Origin: Antrihabitans stalactiti
GTDB lineage: Bacteria; Actinomycetota; Actinomycetes; Mycobacteriales; Mycobacteriaceae
NCBI RefSeq assembly: GCF_012932915.1
Contig: NZ_VCQU01000001.1
Span: 682,001 to 746,000, forward strand
DNA: 64,000 bases
Direction of reading: 5' to 3'
Numbering within the stretch: the stretch's first letter is position 1; each line of letters starts with the position of its first letter. A model generated the notes under the pieces. It was not told where the DNA came from. It was given only the letters and a program-made list of their open reading frames with translations, and ran no database searches. This document shows, in pieces, positions 54,009 through 63,874 of this stretch. The position numbers and the translations under genes were made by a program.

Positions 54009-54599
54009 GTGCCTGACGCTCCGGATCCAGCGACCGAACGCATCCTCGACGCCGCACTACGACAATTCGAGGAAGTCGGAATGCGCCGGACCACGATCGA
54101 GGACATCGCCAAGCAAGCCGGCGTCGAGCGCGTCACGGTCTATCGCCGGGTGGGTTCGAAAGACGACGTTGTCTCGGCAGTCATCAATAGGGAGGCGCAG
54201 CGCGCTATCGCGAGTCTCGGTCTGGCGGCGGCAATCAGCACGTCGTTCGAAGACCGCCTTGCTGCGGGCTTCACCACAATCGTGCGCTTTCTGTGGAATC
54301 ACACGTTGGCGAACCGACTCATCGCGCTCGAACCCGAGAGCGCGTTACCGCGCTTGACCACCAATGGCTCACCCGTTCTGGCAGCATCGGTCGCGGCAAC
54401 TGTCGCGATGTTCGATCAGGCTGTGCGAGACGGACTACTGGACGCCGCCGACGATTTCGCCGAACGTGCCGAGGTGATCGTGCGGCTGATCCATTCGTTC
54501 ATGATGACGCGGCGCGTACACGTCGACCTCACCACCGACGACCAACTGGACGCTTTCGCGCGCCGCTACATCGTCCCGATCGCCGCCCACCCCTCGTGA
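54009..54599 (+). CDS. TetR-family regulator, divergent to the oxidative operon
   Basis: This 196-residue TetR protein has the helix-turn-helix ALRQFEEVGMRRTTIEDIAKQAGVERVTVYRRVGSKDDVV and a helical ligand domain. It is divergent from the five-gene operon at 48107-53925 and probably controls it. Start is GTG 54009. Its stop codon is inside the arm of a long hairpin. Confidence 0.9.
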   Translation: MPDAPDPATERILDAALRQFEEVGMRRTTIEDIAKQAGVERVTVYRRVGSKDDVVSAVINREAQRAIASLGLAAAISTSFEDRLAAGFTTIVRFLWNHTLANRLIALEPESALPRLTTNGSPVLAASVAATVAMFDQAVRDGLLDAADDFAERAEVIVRLIHSFMMTRRVHVDLTTDDQLDAFARRYIVPIAAHPS

Positions 54600-54635
54600 G
54601 TCTTTTCGGAGTCTCTGGACTCCTAAAAGACTCAC
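54596..54635. terminator. Bidirectional terminator hairpin
   Basis: Arms of 18 bases (GTGAGTCTTTTCGGAGTC and GACTCCTAAAAGACTCAC, one mismatch) close a four-base loop, with A and T tracts inside the stem. It sits between the convergent TetR and acyltransferase genes and includes the TetR stop codon (54597-54599). Confidence 0.75.
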
Positions 54636-54648
54636 AAGCAGGAAGGGC

Positions 54649-55479
54649 TCACAAGCCGCGGAGGCGTCCCCACAAGGTGCGGCCCGGGTCGCGGTCGCGC
54701 TCAGCGAGGAGGAAGTTGATCTCTTCCTCGACGGCCTTGCGGACCAGCAAACTCAGCTCGGCCGCGGCCGCATCGATGTTCGGATTGTCCTGCCACGCCT
54801 TCGTCTCGATCGGCTCACCGATCGAGAAGTAGAAGCGCTCGGGGCGCGGGATGGCGGTCGGTCCGACGCCACGAACGAGCGGCGGAGCCAGCTCCCACCG
54901 TGCGCCGAGACGCTCGGCGATCGCCTTGACCGGCTTCAGAACTGGGTGGTCGGCGTCCATCACGATGTCGAGCGCATCATCGATGCCGATCATTGCGGTG
55001 GGCAGAATCGGAACGCCTGCCTCGATCGCCATCCGCGCGAACCCGGTCCGACCGTCCCACTTCAGGACGTACTTCTCGTTCTTGCGACGGACCGCTTCGC
55101 GACCGCCGCCGGGAAACACCAGGACGAGATCGTCGTTGGCGAACAGCGCACGGCAATTGGCGCGAGTGCCGCGGACCGAGCCGAAGCGCTGAATCAGATG
55201 CCGGACGCCCGGCGTGCCGATGAGGACGTTCTCGGCGAGTCCGCGCATGATTCGCCCGCGCGTGCGCAGCACCTCTTCGGCCAGAAGTGGCACGTCGATG
55301 CCGCCGTACAGCGTGTGGTTGCCGACGAGCAGAGCAGCGCCTTCGGGAATGTTGTCGAGGCCGTAGAACTTCGGACTCGTCCATGCGCGCAGCGGGGCCA
55401 GGAAGGTACGAATCGCCCATTTGTCCGTGTCGGTGATGTCGACGTGGAGCGGGGCGCCGTCACTGAGGGTGTGATCCAC
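54649..55479 (-). CDS. Lysophospholipid/glycerolipid acyltransferase (PlsC-like)
   Basis: This 276-residue acyltransferase has the HxxxxD-type motif GNHTLYGGID, the phosphate-binding VFPGGGREA and the later RMAIEAGVPILPTAMIGIDD. It resembles the diacylglycerol/lysophosphatidic acid acyltransferase group that acts on the inner membrane face. I prefer GTG 55479 because AGGA lies ten bases before it; ATG 55497 lacks any ribosome binding site. Acceptor not known. Confidence 0.87.
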   Translation of the reverse strand: MDHTLSDGAPLHVDITDTDKWAIRTFLAPLRAWTSPKFYGLDNIPEGAALLVGNHTLYGGIDVPLLAEEVLRTRGRIMRGLAENVLIGTPGVRHLIQRFGSVRGTRANCRALFANDDLVLVFPGGGREAVRRKNEKYVLKWDGRTGFARMAIEAGVPILPTAMIGIDDALDIVMDADHPVLKPVKAIAERLGARWELAPPLVRGVGPTAIPRPERFYFSIGEPIETKAWQDNPNIDAAAAELSLLVRKAVEEEINFLLAERDRDPGRTLWGRLRGL

Positions 55480-55606
55480 CAAAACAATTCCTAACATCTG
55501 GCCGTACGAATATGCAGCGGGGGTGCACGGACGATGGTATACGCGGATTGTGGCCCGGAGCGCTCCTGAAGCCGCATTGTGAGCCGAATCTCAGAATTGA
55601 AACGCG

Positions 55607-56614
55607 TTACAGTTTGCGTCGTCGTCGCAGTGCGAATGCCCCAACGACCCCGCCTATGACCACGGCAGATCCCACTCCCGCCACCCATATCCACGTGTGC
55701 GGACCGGTGTCAATTTCGCGCTCGTGTGGCGCAGCGACCGGAGCTACCAGCGCCGTCGCTCCACGCAGAATCTGTAGTGGCGGAAACGGTTTACCGTCGC
55801 CGCCGGTCTCCGAACCCACCAGCAGATCGCCTGCCGGCGTGAAGGTGACCGACTCCCCCTGCGGCTGCGGACGCGGCGTCACCACGACCGGTGTGCCCGT
55901 CGTCAGCGCCTTCACGAAATCCCCTCCGGGCACTGCGAACAGGAAGACGTCGGAGTAGGTGCGCAGCGCGATGACCGTGCCGTCGGCACTGACCGCGCCA
56001 CCCGTGACCAGCGGACTGGGTCCGGTCTGCCCCGTTGCAGTGGGCTTGCGGAGGTCGACCTGGCCGACGCGTTGCAGTGGGGCCGGCCCGGGACTCGGCA
56101 GATCGGTGATTCGAGTGTCACCGGTCGGGACGTAGATCCCCGCTGGCCCCGAGAACTCTTTCGTCACGATCAACGGGCGGCCGGCGGGCTCGATGAGCAG
56201 CGCCTCGGCGTCGTGTTTGCCGTCGGGATAGGTCAAGCGATGAAGTTCGCCCGATCCGTCGTCCGGGCTCATGCTCGTGAGCGAGACGGTGTCGCGTCGG
56301 CGCAGGTTGTCGCCGGTATCGGACAGCCAGAGTTGTCCCTCGAAGGCGGCGACGTCCTCGGTGTCATAGGGGTCGACAGGCACGTTCAGCCACCGCACGA
56401 GGCCGCAATTGCCGTCGAGGACAGCCAGTTTGTCGTCGGTGCCGCTGTCGCCCAGCGCGTAGTACTTGTCGCCTATCGCGGCCATGCCCGACAACTCCTC
56501 CAGACCCGGAATGGCAGGCGTGCAGAAGTTGTCGAACTGCGGGCGCGGGTCGGCTGCGGCAGGGGCGCACAACAGAACGAGCGCGCAGACCGCTATGGCT
56601 AGCGCTCTACCCAC
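55607..56614 (-). CDS. Exported beta-propeller-like membrane-anchored protein
   Basis: This 335-residue protein has a signal peptide (ALAIAVCALVLLCAPAAA), then an extracytoplasmic domain with repeated YALGDSGTDDKLAVLD and LWLSDTGDNLRRRD units that look like an esterase- or phytase-type beta propeller. It ends with a membrane helix (WIWVAGVGSAVVIGGVVGAF) and RRRRKL, an outside-in anchor. It corresponds by order to Rv2721c. GTG 56614 is the start; it lies within the last codons of hflX (eight-base overlap), so it is translationally coupled to hflX. Function unknown. Confidence 0.78.
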   Translation of the reverse strand: MGRALAIAVCALVLLCAPAAADPRPQFDNFCTPAIPGLEELSGMAAIGDKYYALGDSGTDDKLAVLDGNCGLVRWLNVPVDPYDTEDVAAFEGQLWLSDTGDNLRRRDTVSLTSMSPDDGSGELHRLTYPDGKHDAEALLIEPAGRPLIVTKEFSGPAGIYVPTGDTRITDLPSPGPAPLQRVGQVDLRKPTATGQTGPSPLVTGGAVSADGTVIALRTYSDVFLFAVPGGDFVKALTTGTPVVVTPRPQPQGESVTFTPAGDLLVGSETGGDGKPFPPLQILRGATALVAPVAAPHEREIDTGPHTWIWVAGVGSAVVIGGVVGAFALRRRRKL

Positions 56615-58022
56615 CGTGGGCGTACTCGTGCAGCGCCGATGCCAGCGATTTCGGCACCCGAGCATGCACGCGAGTGCCGTCTTCGTCGTGCGTGGACCGC
56701 AGAATCCGGCCGTCCGCGTGGATCCGCGCGACGAGATCACCGCGGTTGTACGGCAGCAGCACGCTGACCTCGATATCGAGGCGACCGAGAATATCGGCGA
56801 GGCGAGCGCGTAGCTCGTCGAGTCCCTCGCCCGTGTGCGCCGAGATGAAGACGGCGCCGGGCAACATTCCGCGCAGCTGGGTCAACGTCACCGGGTCCGC
56901 AGCGTCGATCTTGTTGACCACCAGCAACTCCTGCGGGGCTGGCGCATTGGTCTCGCGCAATACCTGGGTCACGACCTCACGGACCGCTTTGATCTGCTCG
57001 GCAGGCAACGGATCGGACCCGTCGACGACATGAACGAGCAGGTCCGCGTCGGTGACCTCCTCCAGCGTCGAGCGGAACGCCTCGACCAGCTGGGTCGGCA
57101 GGTGGCGAACGAACCCGACCGTGTCGGTCAGCACGTATTCGCGACCGTCGGGGAGTCCGGCTCGACGGGTCGTCGGGTCGAGGGTCGCGAACAGTGCGTT
57201 TTCGACCAGCACGCCCGCGTCCGTCAACGCATTGAGCAGGCTCGACTTGCCTGCGTTGGTGTAGCCGACGATCGCGACCGACGGGATCGCGTTGTCGAGC
57301 CGCCGCGAGCGCTTGGTGTCGCGGGCCTTCTTCATGTCTTTGATCTCGCGGCGCAACTTCGCCATGCGTTCGCGAATGCGGCGACGATCGGTCTCGATCT
57401 TCGTCTCACCTGGGCCGCGCAGGCCCACGCCGCCGTTGCTGCCCGCCCGGCCACCGGCCTGCCGGGACATCGATTCACCCCAGCCACGCAGCCGCGGCAG
57501 CATGTACTCCATCTGCGCCAAGGCGACCTGCGCCTTACCTTCGCGAGACGTCGCGTGCTGGGCGAAGATATCGAGGATCAGCGCGGTCCGGTCGATGACC
57601 TTGACCTTGACCACCTTCTCCAGCGCCGTGAGCTGGGCTGGTGTGAGCTCGCCGTCGCAGATCACCGTGTCTGCGCCGGTCGCGAGCACGACGTCACGCA
57701 ATTCGATCGCCTTGCCGGATCCGATGTAGGTGGACGCGTCAGGGCGGTCGCGGCGCTGCACCAAGCCTTCGAGGACTTCGGAACCGGCCGTTTCGGCCAG
57801 CGCGGCCAATTCGGTCATGCTCGCTTCGGCCTGCGCCGCGGTGCCATCGGTCCAGACGCCGACGAGCACGACCCGTTCCAGCCGCAGCTGGCGGTATTCG
57901 ACTTCGGTGATGTCGGTGAGTTCGGTGGAAAGCCCGGCGACTCGACGAAGCGCGCTCCGGTCGTCGAGTTGCATCTCGCCGACGGTCCACGCGGGTGTGT
58001 CAAAAGATTCTGAGTTCGTCAT
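56607..58022 (-). CDS. hflX: GTPase HflX
   Basis: This 471-residue GTPase has an N-terminal HflX domain (LAQMEYMLPRLRGWGESMSRQAGGRAGSNGGVGLRGPGETKIE), G1 GYTNAGKSS, G3 DTVGF, and G4 NKID. It splits stalled 70S ribosomes under stress. I used ATG 58022; ATG 58061, 13 codons upstream, is possible and would give 484 residues, closer to the mycobacterial length. It follows dapF. Confidence 0.93.
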   Translation of the reverse strand: MTNSESFDTPAWTVGEMQLDDRSALRRVAGLSTELTDITEVEYRQLRLERVVLVGVWTDGTAAQAEASMTELAALAETAGSEVLEGLVQRRDRPDASTYIGSGKAIELRDVVLATGADTVICDGELTPAQLTALEKVVKVKVIDRTALILDIFAQHATSREGKAQVALAQMEYMLPRLRGWGESMSRQAGGRAGSNGGVGLRGPGETKIETDRRRIRERMAKLRREIKDMKKARDTKRSRRLDNAIPSVAIVGYTNAGKSSLLNALTDAGVLVENALFATLDPTTRRAGLPDGREYVLTDTVGFVRHLPTQLVEAFRSTLEEVTDADLLVHVVDGSDPLPAEQIKAVREVVTQVLRETNAPAPQELLVVNKIDAADPVTLTQLRGMLPGAVFISAHTGEGLDELRARLADILGRLDIEVSVLLPYNRGDLVARIHADGRILRSTHDEDGTRVHARVPKSLASALHEYAHGG

Positions 58023-58065
58023 ACGGTATCCATGGTCCCACGAATCGGACCCGGGTCGCATTTCT

Positions 58066-58932
58066 TTATTGCGCAGCCCACCACGCGTCGTCGATGTCGC
58101 CCGATGCGACCAGCACCGACGGACCGCGCAGATCGGCTTCACCTGCGTCGATCCGCACCCGGACCTCGCCGCCCAGCACCCTGACCACGACTTCGCCAGC
58201 GTCGGCACCGTCGAATCGCAACGCCGCGGCAGCCGCTGCGACGGTCCCAGTCCCGCACGAACGTGTTTCGCCGACGCCGCGTTCGTGTACGCGCATCTCG
58301 ACTGCGCCGCCCGACAGCGGGGTCACGATCTCGACGTTCACACCGTGCGGAAAGAAACCGGGATCGAAGCCAGGAGCAGCGGAAAGGTCGAGCGCAGCGA
58401 GGACCGCGGGGGTCACGTCCGAATCCACGCACGCCAGGTGCGGGTTACCCACGTCTATACCGATGCCCTCGAACACGCGGCCGCCGATGGTCGCCGACGA
58501 CGTGCCAAGCTCGCGGACCTTCCCCATGCCCACAGTGACGTCGCCACGGAAGCCGTCGACGCTGTGGACCGTGACCGGCCGTGCACCCGCGCGACTGCCT
58601 ACAACGAACGCTGACCGAGTTTCGAGCCCGCTCGACAGCAGGTAGTGCGCGAACACACGGACCCCGTTGCCGCACATCTCGGCGGCCGAACCGTCCGCGT
58701 TGCGGTAGTCCATGAACCAGTCATCGACAGCGACACCGTCGGGCAGCACGTCGAGCACACCCGTCGCCGTCAGTGCACCGGCTTTCGCCACCCGCAGCAC
58801 GCCGTCGGCGCCGAGGCCTCTGCTCCGATCGCACAGCGCCGACACACCTGCAGTGTGCAGCGTCAACTCGGCGTCAGGGTCGGGCAGAACGACGAAATCG
58901 TTCTCCGTGCCGTGTCCCTTCGCGAATCGCAT
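58066..58932 (-). CDS. dapF: Diaminopimelate epimerase
   Basis: This 288-residue epimerase has both catalytic cysteines: Cys87 in EMCGNGVR and Cys226 in RSCGTGT. It converts LL- to meso-diaminopimelate for lysine and peptidoglycan synthesis. It sits two bases downstream of the RNA methyltransferase gene in the miaA-trmH-dapF-hflX order that is typical for this group of bacteria. Confidence 0.95.
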   Translation of the reverse strand: MRFAKGHGTENDFVVLPDPDAELTLHTAGVSALCDRSRGLGADGVLRVAKAGALTATGVLDVLPDGVAVDDWFMDYRNADGSAAEMCGNGVRVFAHYLLSSGLETRSAFVVGSRAGARPVTVHSVDGFRGDVTVGMGKVRELGTSSATIGGRVFEGIGIDVGNPHLACVDSDVTPAVLAALDLSAAPGFDPGFFPHGVNVEIVTPLSGGAVEMRVHERGVGETRSCGTGTVAAAAAALRFDGADAGEVVVRVLGGEVRVRIDAGEADLRGPSVLVASGDIDDAWWAAQ

Positions 58933-58934
58933 AC

Positions 58935-59780
58935 CTAGGAGTTTAGCGAGGCGCGCTGACGGGCGATTTCGTAGAGGCAGATGCCACCGGCCGACGGCGC
59001 ACCCAGCGAACTTGCCGCTCCACCGATCGGAATCTGGACAACAGCGTCACAGCTGTCTCGCCAGCCCGCGCTCATCCCGCGCGTTTCGTTGCCGACGACC
59101 AAGATCGTGCCGCCCGTGAAATCGTGGTCGTACACGACCTTCGGACCGCTCTCGTCGGTGCCGACTATGGCCAAATCGACACCGAGTGCCCGCTGCCGAT
59201 CGCGGAACGTGACCATGTCGGATGTGTCGGAGATGCGCATCACCGGGATCGCGAACAGCGAGCCCGTGGAGGCGCGGACGCATTGCGGATCGAACTGGTC
59301 GGCGGCATGTCCCGAGACCACCACAGCGGCGGCGCCGAACGCATTGGCGGATCGAATCAGCGTGCCGAGGTTGCCGGGCGAGGTCGGCCGGTCGAACACG
59401 ACGATCACCGGCGCTTGACCGGCCGGATTCCAGGTCGCGAGGTCCGGCGTACGGACCTTGGCCACGGCAATCAACTCGGGTGCAGCAGCAGACTTCTCAC
59501 CGAGCTCGGCAATCAGGTCCGGCACCAGGCCGATCGTGGGAATCGGCGTCGTATCGAGCACGCTGCGCGCCCAGTCGGACAGATGCGGACCGCCGACTCG
59601 ATAGAGCAGCGATTCGAGCGGCCAGTCGTGATCGACGGCCTGCGTGATCGGCCGCACGCCCTGAACCAGGAAACGACCGGCCTTCGTCCGCTTGTTGCGG
59701 TTGTTCAAGTACGACTGCCATTGCTGGAACCCAGCATTGCGGGCACTCACTCGGCGGCTGCGCGCGCCTTCGACTATCAC
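58935..59780 (-). CDS. TrmH/SpoU-family RNA 2'-O-methyltransferase
   Basis: This 281-residue SPOUT methyltransferase has [23 protein letters not shown] (motif 1), [10 protein letters not shown] (motif 2) and the knot motif [22 protein letters not shown] (motif 3). The N-terminal part is an L30e-like RNA-binding domain. The target (rRNA or tRNA ribose) is not readable. It overlaps miaA by four bases. Confidence 0.9.
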   Translation of the reverse strand: MIVEGARSRRVSARNAGFQQWQSYLNNRNKRTKAGRFLVQGVRPITQAVDHDWPLESLLYRVGGPHLSDWARSVLDTTPIPTIGLVPDLIAELGEKSAAAPELIAVAKVRTPDLATWNPAGQAPVIVVFDRPTSPGNLGTLIRSANAFGAAAVVVSGHAADQFDPQCVRASTGSLFAIPVMRISDTSDMVTFRDRQRALGVDLAIVGTDESGPKVVYDHDFTGGTILVVGNETRGMSAGWRDSCDAVVQIPIGGAASSLGAPSAGGICLYEIARQRASLNS

Positions 59781-60691
59781 TGCACTCCTAGTTCATCCAG
59801 CAGAACCGACAACGCCTGCCGGTCCGCCGCGTCGATCCATCTAACCCGACGGTCCCGACGGAACCATGAGCGCTGCCGACGCACATACCGTCGCGTCCCG
59901 ATCAGTGTGCGCTCTCGGGCCTCCGCTAGGTCATAGGTCCCGTCCAGAAAATCCAGGACATGTGCGTAACCGATCGCTCGCCGTGCGGTCACGCCATCGC
60001 GCAGCCCCAATTCGACCAATCGCTCGACCTCATCGACAAGGCCCAGGTCGAACATGCGATCTGTGCGCCTCCCGATCCGTTCGTCCAACTCCGCGGTGTC
60101 GCGGTCGACGCCGACGATGACGGTCCCCCAGCGTGGCTCACCGATCGTCGGCGCAGACGCCGCGAACGGCTTGCCTGTGAGCTCGACCACTTCGAGCGCA
60201 CGGACCATGCGGCGACCGTCCGACGGCAGAATCGTCGCGGCAGCCTGTGGGTCCGCCTCGGTCAGCGCGCGATGAATCGCCTCGACTCCCCCGTCCGCAA
60301 GCACTGCCTCCCATTTGGCCCGGACCTGCGGGTCCGTCGCCGGAAACTCCCACTCGTCGAGCAGTGCCTGGATGTACATCATCGACCCGCCGACGATGAT
60401 CGGCACGTTGCCGCGCGCTCGGATCTGCTCGACGTCCGCCGTCGCGTCGCGCTGATAGTTGGCGACGGTCGCCGTTTCGGTGATGTCGAGTACGTCGAGG
60501 CGGTGGTGCGGGATTCCGCGCCGATCTGCGGGCGCCAGCTTCGCGGTTCCGATGTCCATGCCGCGGTATTGCTGCATGGCGTCGATGTTGATGATCTCGC
60601 CGCCCAGCCGTTCCGCAATAGCGAGCCCGAGATCCGACTTTCCGGTCGCAGTCGGACCGACGATGGCGATCGGCGTGGTCAAGGCACCCAC
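59777..60691 (-). CDS. miaA: tRNA dimethylallyltransferase
   Basis: This 304-residue MiaA has the P-loop [10 protein letters not shown], the [15 protein letters not shown] motif, [16 protein letters not shown], and [15 protein letters not shown] near the end. It isopentenylates A37 of tRNAs reading U-starting codons. Start is GTG 60691 or TTG 60682 (4-bp overlap with the upstream stop). It is between the Rv2728c-like and TrmH genes. Confidence 0.94.
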   Translation of the reverse strand: MGALTTPIAIVGPTATGKSDLGLAIAERLGGEIINIDAMQQYRGMDIGTAKLAPADRRGIPHHRLDVLDITETATVANYQRDATADVEQIRARGNVPIIVGGSMMYIQALLDEWEFPATDPQVRAKWEAVLADGGVEAIHRALTEADPQAAATILPSDGRRMVRALEVVELTGKPFAASAPTIGEPRWGTVIVGVDRDTAELDERIGRRTDRMFDLGLVDEVERLVELGLRDGVTARRAIGYAHVLDFLDGTYDLAEARERTLIGTRRYVRRQRSWFRRDRRVRWIDAADRQALSVLLDELGVQ

Positions 60692-61395
60692 AACCCGACG
60701 TGATAGCCGACGCCGTAGGGCGCGGCTTGGTAGAGCGTCGTGACCTGCGGTGTCGTGTCGCTGAAAACAGCGGCAAGCACCTGCAACGCGGGACGTCCGA
60801 CGGCGCCGAGCTCGAGGCACACAACGGGGTCCAGCTGCGCGAGCGTGTTGCAATCCCCTTGATCCAGCGCGCGATTCAACGCGTCTTGAAACTCCGCCGC
60901 AGCCGGATGGAATGCACCGGGAGCCTTGGCGGTCAGTGTGGTCGCTCCGTCCGCGACGATCAGCAGTCCGCGGGCTGTGTCGTCGGCATCGAGTTCGGCG
61001 CGCAGCTGGGCGCCGAAATCGGCGCAATAGATCGGTGACGAATCGACCGCCAGGATCCGTACGTCGACGACGGCGTCCGGCGCTGCCTGCCCGCGCAGCC
61101 AGCCGGCGACGAGCGCGGCGATCGGCATCGTCGGGTCCGGATCCCCCAAGGCATCGGCGGACAAACCGACGCGCACGTCGACCCCGAAGCCTGCAAAGGT
61201 GCCGACGCTCTCGGGTGCGACAGTCTGCTCGAACGCCCCGACGCCGACTACGGTCCACTGGTCGGCGAGCTCGCCGAGTCGCGTCGCGGCCGCGACCGCT
61301 GCGGTCCGCAGCGGTTCGGTGGGACCGGCCGAAGCGCCGTTGAGTTCGGGAACGAGAATGAGGGGCGACGGAACCAACGCCGCGGCAGTAAGCAC
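60679..61395 (-). CDS. Rv2728c-like protein (class III extradiol dioxygenase fold)
   Basis: This 238-residue alanine-rich protein begins [17 protein letters not shown], and its [32 protein letters not shown] part resembles the LigB-type extradiol dioxygenase fold. The metal-binding histidine pair of true dioxygenases is not evident, so an enzymatic role is doubtful. It is upstream of miaA (12-base overlap at most) and its start is GTG 61395. Confidence 0.78.
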   Translation of the reverse strand: MLTAAALVPSPLILVPELNGASAGPTEPLRTAAVAAATRLGELADQWTVVGVGAFEQTVAPESVGTFAGFGVDVRVGLSADALGDPDPTMPIAALVAGWLRGQAAPDAVVDVRILAVDSSPIYCADFGAQLRAELDADDTARGLLIVADGATTLTAKAPGAFHPAAAEFQDALNRALDQGDCNTLAQLDPVVCLELGAVGRPALQVLAAVFSDTTPQVTTLYQAAPYGVGYHVGLWVP

Positions 61396-61528
61396 GCCCG
61401 TAACCGTAGTGGGTGCTCGAGCTGCACGTTCTCGGCTGATTCAATGGTCTGTGGCGCTTGTACCGGGTTCAATGGGATGAGCAGGACGTATCCAGGCAGC
61501 CGTGACGCGCGGCAGAACGAGGAAAATC

Positions 61529-62869
61529 ATGACCGACGACACGCGACCAGTCCCCGGAGCACCGAAGCCGGGCGCACCCAAACCGGGCGGATTCAAGCCG
61601 TCTCCCCCCAAACCGGGTCCGGCACAATCGCATACGGTCGTGATCCCGGCGCACAGCGACCCGAGCCATTTCGGGCGCGTCGACGAAGACGGCACGGCCT
61701 GGGTCAAGACAGCGGACGGCGAACGCCAGGTCGGCTCGTGGCAAGCAGGTGATGCCGCCGAAGGCCTCGCCCATTTCGGGCGAAGGTTCGACGATCTCGC
61801 AACCGAGGTCACGCTGCTGGAGGCTCGACTCGCGTCGGGCTCCGGTGACGCGCGGAAAACGAAAATTGCCGCAACGCAGCTCGCGGAGACGTTGCCGACC
61901 GCGGCGGTCATCGGCGATCTCGAATCCCTGGCCCGCAGGCTCGCGGCGATCGTGGAACACTCCGACGAAGCCGCGGCGCACGCGAAAGAGGAAAAGGATC
62001 GCATCCGCCACGAAAGCACCGAGCGCAAGGAACAGCTCTGTGCCGAGGCCGAGAAGATCAGCAGCGAAGCGACGCAGTGGAAGGTAGCCGGCGATCGGCT
62101 GCGGGAGATCCTCGACGAATGGAAGTCCATTCGTGGCGTCGATCGGAAGGTCGACGACGCGCTCTGGAAGCGCTACTCGAAGGCGCGCGAGGCGTTCAAC
62201 CGGCGTCGCGGCGCTCATTTCGCCGAGATGGACCGTGACCGGGCCAATGCGAAGGCGAAGAAGGAAGAACTCGTCGCAAAGGCGAAGGAACTTTCGACGT
62301 CCACCGATTGGGCCGCGACGTCCGCAGTTTTCCGGGAGTTGCTCGTCGAATGGAAGTCGGCCGGCCGCGCCCCGCGCGAGGCCGACGATGCGTTGTGGAA
62401 GGACTTCAAAGGCGCCCAGGACGTATTCTTCGCCGCCCGTAATGCCGACGCATCCAAGAGCGACGCGGAATTCGAGGAGAACGCAAAAGCGAAGGAATCG
62501 CTGCTGCAGAAGTACGCCCATATCGATCCGGCCAACGACATCGATGCTGCCCGGGCCGCATTGCGGGAACTCATCGAGAAGTGGGACGCGATCGGCAAGG
62601 TCCCGCGCGAACGGATGGCCGACCTCGAAGGCAAGCTCCGCACGATCGAGAAGAAGGTGCGCGAAGCGGCTGACTCGCAGTGGCGCAGGACCGATCCCGA
62701 AGCGGTCGCGCGTGCGGCGCAGTTCCGCGAACGCGTGACGGCGTTCGAAGAGCAGGCAGCGAAAGCCGAGGCAGCAGGCAAACGCCGAGACGCCGAACGC
62801 GCACTCGCACAAGCCAAGCAGTGGCGCGAATGGGCCGAAGCGGCGGAAGGCGCGGTGAGCAACCGGTGA
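61529..62869 (+). CDS. DUF349 coiled-coil protein
   Basis: This 446-residue protein has a disordered proline/lysine N-terminus ([19 protein letters not shown]), then a long helical part with several DUF349 repeats, each marked by EWKS...R...DDALW-type segments ([27 protein letters not shown]). It corresponds to Rv2731. DUF349 proteins are RNA- or nucleic-acid-related by some annotations but unassigned. Start is ATG 61529 after GAGGA; its stop overlaps the MaoC start (GTGA). Confidence 0.87.
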   Translation: MTDDTRPVPGAPKPGAPKPGGFKPSPPKPGPAQSHTVVIPAHSDPSHFGRVDEDGTAWVKTADGERQVGSWQAGDAAEGLAHFGRRFDDLATEVTLLEARLASGSGDARKTKIAATQLAETLPTAAVIGDLESLARRLAAIVEHSDEAAAHAKEEKDRIRHESTERKEQLCAEAEKISSEATQWKVAGDRLREILDEWKSIRGVDRKVDDALWKRYSKAREAFNRRRGAHFAEMDRDRANAKAKKEELVAKAKELSTSTDWAATSAVFRELLVEWKSAGRAPREADDALWKDFKGAQDVFFAARNADASKSDAEFEENAKAKESLLQKYAHIDPANDIDAARAALRELIEKWDAIGKVPRERMADLEGKLRTIEKKVREAADSQWRRTDPEAVARAAQFRERVTAFEEQAAKAEAAGKRRDAERALAQAKQWREWAEAAEGAVSNR

Positions 62870-63330
62870 CCGCCACTCGGATCGACGGGCTCGCCGGGCT
62901 CGAGGCGCGCGTCGGGTCCGAGATCGGCGTCTCGAATTGGATCGACGCCGATCAACCGATGATCGACGCTTTCGCTGAGACGACCGGCGATCACCAGTGG
63001 ATCCATGTCGACACCGAACGCTGCGCACGTGAATCGCCGTTCGGCGGCACGATCGCGCATGGCTTCCTGATCTTGTCGCTCGGACCGAGGTTGGCATACG
63101 ACGTCGTCGCGATCGGCGGCGTCAAGATGGGCATCAACTACGGGCTCGACCGGCTCCGTTTCACGTCGCCGCTCCGCAGCGGTAGCAAGCTCAGGCTGCG
63201 GGTGGTCCTAGCCGGAGTCGACGGCAAGCCCGACGGCAGCGTGCTGGTCCGCTGGACGTGGACGTTCGAAACCGAGGGCCAGGACCGACCTGTTGCGGTC
63301 GCGGAGATGCTGTCGAAGGTCTATCTCTGA
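62866..63330 (+). CDS. MaoC-family (R)-enoyl-CoA hydratase-like protein
   Basis: This 154-residue hot-dog protein has the hydratase 2 motif [10 protein letters not shown] followed by AHGFLILSL. Asp and His of that motif are the catalytic pair in (R)-specific enoyl-CoA hydratases. Start is GTG 62866, overlapping the DUF349 stop. Substrate not known. Confidence 0.9.
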   Translation: MTATRIDGLAGLEARVGSEIGVSNWIDADQPMIDAFAETTGDHQWIHVDTERCARESPFGGTIAHGFLILSLGPRLAYDVVAIGGVKMGINYGLDRLRFTSPLRSGSKLRLRVVLAGVDGKPDGSVLVRWTWTFETEGQDRPVAVAEMLSKVYL

Positions 63331-63331
63331 T

Positions 63332-63784
63332 TCACCGTCGTTCGACATCTGTGCGGACCAACTGACACCGCACAGGTTGCTCGCCGATACGCCCGACGGT
63401 GGCGAAGATGACATGGACCGACAGCGGGTAGATCTCGGGGAAGTCGATGAATGCCTTGCTGTCGGTCGACTCGAGTGCGACGGTTTGCTGCGCGGCTCCC
63501 GCCGTCGTGACAGCGGTGACCTGCACCGTGCCCGGTCCATTCGCGTAGACGATCGCAAACATGCCATGACCGTTCGTAGCGGCCCGCCACCCACTCGGAG
63601 CCTCGCATACCGGAGGTGAATCATCGCTCGGTGTTCTGTCGGGCAGGTCGATCGCGTTCGTCCGGCCACCGAGCAGGCCGAGTGCGATCGCAGTAGTGAC
63701 GATCAGCTTCCCGTGCAGACCGTTCACCAGAAACACATCCTTCGCAGCGCCCCTTTGCACATGCGATCGAGTGTCGTTCAACAT
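63332..63784 (-). CDS. Small exported or membrane protein of unknown function
   Basis: This 150-residue protein has one hydrophobic N-terminal segment (GKLIVTTAIALGLLGG), then an extracytoplasmic part with two cysteines (PPVCEAPSGW and VRCQLV) that could form a disulfide. Start is taken as ATG 63784; a GTG at 63838 is possible. I recognise no family. It is convergent with the MaoC gene. Confidence 0.6.
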   Translation of the reverse strand: MLNDTRSHVQRGAAKDVFLVNGLHGKLIVTTAIALGLLGGRTNAIDLPDRTPSDDSPPVCEAPSGWRAATNGHGMFAIVYANGPGTVQVTAVTTAGAAQQTVALESTDSKAFIDFPEIYPLSVHVIFATVGRIGEQPVRCQLVRTDVERR

Positions 63785-63798
63785 TGAATCAAGCAATA

Positions 63799-63812
63799 GA
63801 GTCCAAGGACTC
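63799..63812. promoter_or_regulatory. Perfect palindrome GAGTCC-AA-GGACTC
   Basis: A 14-base perfect inverted repeat lies 14 bases before the exported protein start and 54 bases before the next gene. It may be an operator shared by the two divergent genes. Confidence 0.35.
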
Positions 63813-63874
63813 TCGACACTCCCGCACTGCACCGACATGCGCGAGCCAGCAGACCTTGCGGCACAATGGTTTAC

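Noticed and set aside
61469-63097. 542-codon minus-strand open frame opposite the DUF349 and MaoC genes
   Set aside because: It spans two genes that have strong family signatures on the plus strand and shows no motif of its own.
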